A DNA stretch of 6,122 nt from an uncultured Bacteroidota bacterium (lineage in GTDB: Bacteria > Bacteroidota > Bacteroidia > NS11-12g > UBA9320): the NCBI GenBank assembly GCA_913056425.1, contig CAJXLR010000111.1, positions 1 to 6,122 on the forward strand. Reading direction: 5' to 3'. Both the position numbers and the translations under genes were made by a program. The notes below the pieces were generated by a model that searched no databases, was not told the DNA's origin, and saw nothing but the letters and a program-made list of their open reading frames with translations. Of this stretch, positions 5,537 to 6,122 are shown piece by piece; within the stretch, counting starts at the first letter, position 1, and each line of letters opens with the position of its first letter.

Positions 5537-6122
5537 ATGAAACTTCAACGAATTTTCACACTTTCAATAATAGTTGTTCTACTTTCAGCATGTACTCAAC
5601 GTAGGTATGCTAGCTTAACCGGTTTTCAGTGGAAAAGCCAAAAGATAGCTAAACACCAACTTGCAAAGGGATATTATGTAGCGCCCGTTAAAGCAAAATC
5701 AGCTGTTGAGGAAAATGTCACTGTGGATACTGACAAACACACCGCAAATGAGATGGTATCTGTTAAAGTTTTGGCTAAAGCCGATGATTACCATCAAAAG
5801 ACAACTCAAAAATCCAACACAATTGAGTATAGCAACCTGTCAAGTGCCCTGAATCAAAAATTCACAAAGAACAAAGATCAACGTGTAAAGGCTCCTCTTG
5901 CACCTGTCTTGAAGCCAGTTAAAACTGCACGTGAAATTGCAAAACAGTTGAAACCTCAGTCTGAATTACAACCTAATGGAGGTCTGATTTACTGGATTCT
6001 GGTAATTGTGCTAATTCTCCTGATTATCAGTTTGCTGCGGACAGTTCTTGGCCCGGTTTTGTGGGGCCTTCTTGGCACGTTATTGCTTATTCTATTGATT
6101 CTGTTACTCGGGAATTATCTAG
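5537..6122 (+). CDS. Hypothetical lipoprotein with two C-terminal hydrophobic segments, 3' end cut by window edge
   Basis: An ATG at 5537 opens a frame with no stop to the window end, giving 195 complete codons. The first 18 residues form a lipoprotein signal peptide (MKLQRIF..., hydrophobic core) with the lipobox LSAC, so Cys19 should be acylated after cleavage. The residues after it (TQRRYAS) are not acidic, so the known acidic surface-export signal of some Flavobacteriia is not seen. A hydrophilic, lysine-rich linker (about 20-148) with little sign of a folded domain follows and includes a Pro/Lys stretch near 119-128. Two very hydrophobic segments close the visible part: about 150-167 and about 171-195, separated by a short 'RTVLGP' turn. 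This may be a membrane hairpin or the beginning of a longer membrane region. I do not recognise a named family and assign no function. The gene is divergent from the ureohydrolase operon and has its own candidate promoter. Confidence 0.82.
   Translation, partial: MKLQRIFTLSIIVVLLSACTQRRYASLTGFQWKSQKIAKHQLAKGYYVAPVKAKSAVEENVTVDTDKHTANEMVSVKVLAKADDYHQKTTQKSNTIEYSNLSSALNQKFTKNKDQRVKAPLAPVLKPVKTAREIAKQLKPQSELQPNGGLIYWILVIVLILLIISLLRTVLGPVLWGLLGTLLLILLILLLGNYL

Noticed and set aside
1..6122. Search by eye for CRISPR repeats, transposase genes, tRNA genes, toxin-antitoxin pairs or defence genes
   Set aside because: No regularly spaced repeats, terminal inverted repeats, cloverleaf-like segments or defence-type motifs were seen. 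The window is almost filled by identifiable housekeeping-type or secreted-protein genes.

Overview
The window looks like a chromosomal segment of a Bacteroidota bacterium, most likely from the Flavobacteriia or a related marine or freshwater lineage. Four things point that way. One protein ends in a type IX secretion (T9SS) sorting domain. The genes lack clear Shine-Dalgarno sequences, and short A/T-rich leaders precede the starts. Putative promoters match the Bacteroidota -7 consensus TAnnTTTG. The family set (TIGR02757/DUF2400, Omp28-like, Thioredoxin_9-like) is also typical of the phylum. No mobile element, tRNA, rRNA or CRISPR array was seen.

Layout. Positions 2-643 (+) hold the 3' part of a TIGR02757/DUF2400 gene, cut by the left edge. 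A strong bidirectional terminator (644-673) separates it from the convergent gene at 689-2740 (-), which encodes a large exported Omp28-like protein with a CGPC thioredoxin-type site and a T9SS C-terminal signal. That gene appears to have its own promoter in the 87-base gap up to the next gene. Positions 2828-5465 (-) form a very compact three-gene operon, transcribed in the order ureohydrolase (agmatinase-like), cysteine desulfurase, single-cysteine thioredoxin-fold protein. Both internal junctions are only 2 nt (TAA-TT-ATG and TAA-AT-ATG). A divergent promoter region (about 5466-5536) separates this operon from a lipoprotein gene at 5537-6122 (+), which runs off the right edge and carries two C-terminal hydrophobic segments.

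How the genes may work together. The operon joins a likely polyamine or guanidino-compound hydrolase to a sulfur-mobilising PLP enzyme and a thioredoxin-like protein that keeps only the first active-site cysteine. The desulfurase/thioredoxin pair makes sense as a persulfide donor and acceptor or reductant, but this is inference from gene order. Nothing ties the ureohydrolase chemically to sulfur transfer. The rest looks like ordinary core genome, and I found no clear sign of an undescribed defence or mobile system. The most useful leads are the operon pairing, the glycosylase-like C-terminal half of the DUF2400 protein, and the lipoprotein with a C-terminal membrane hairpin.
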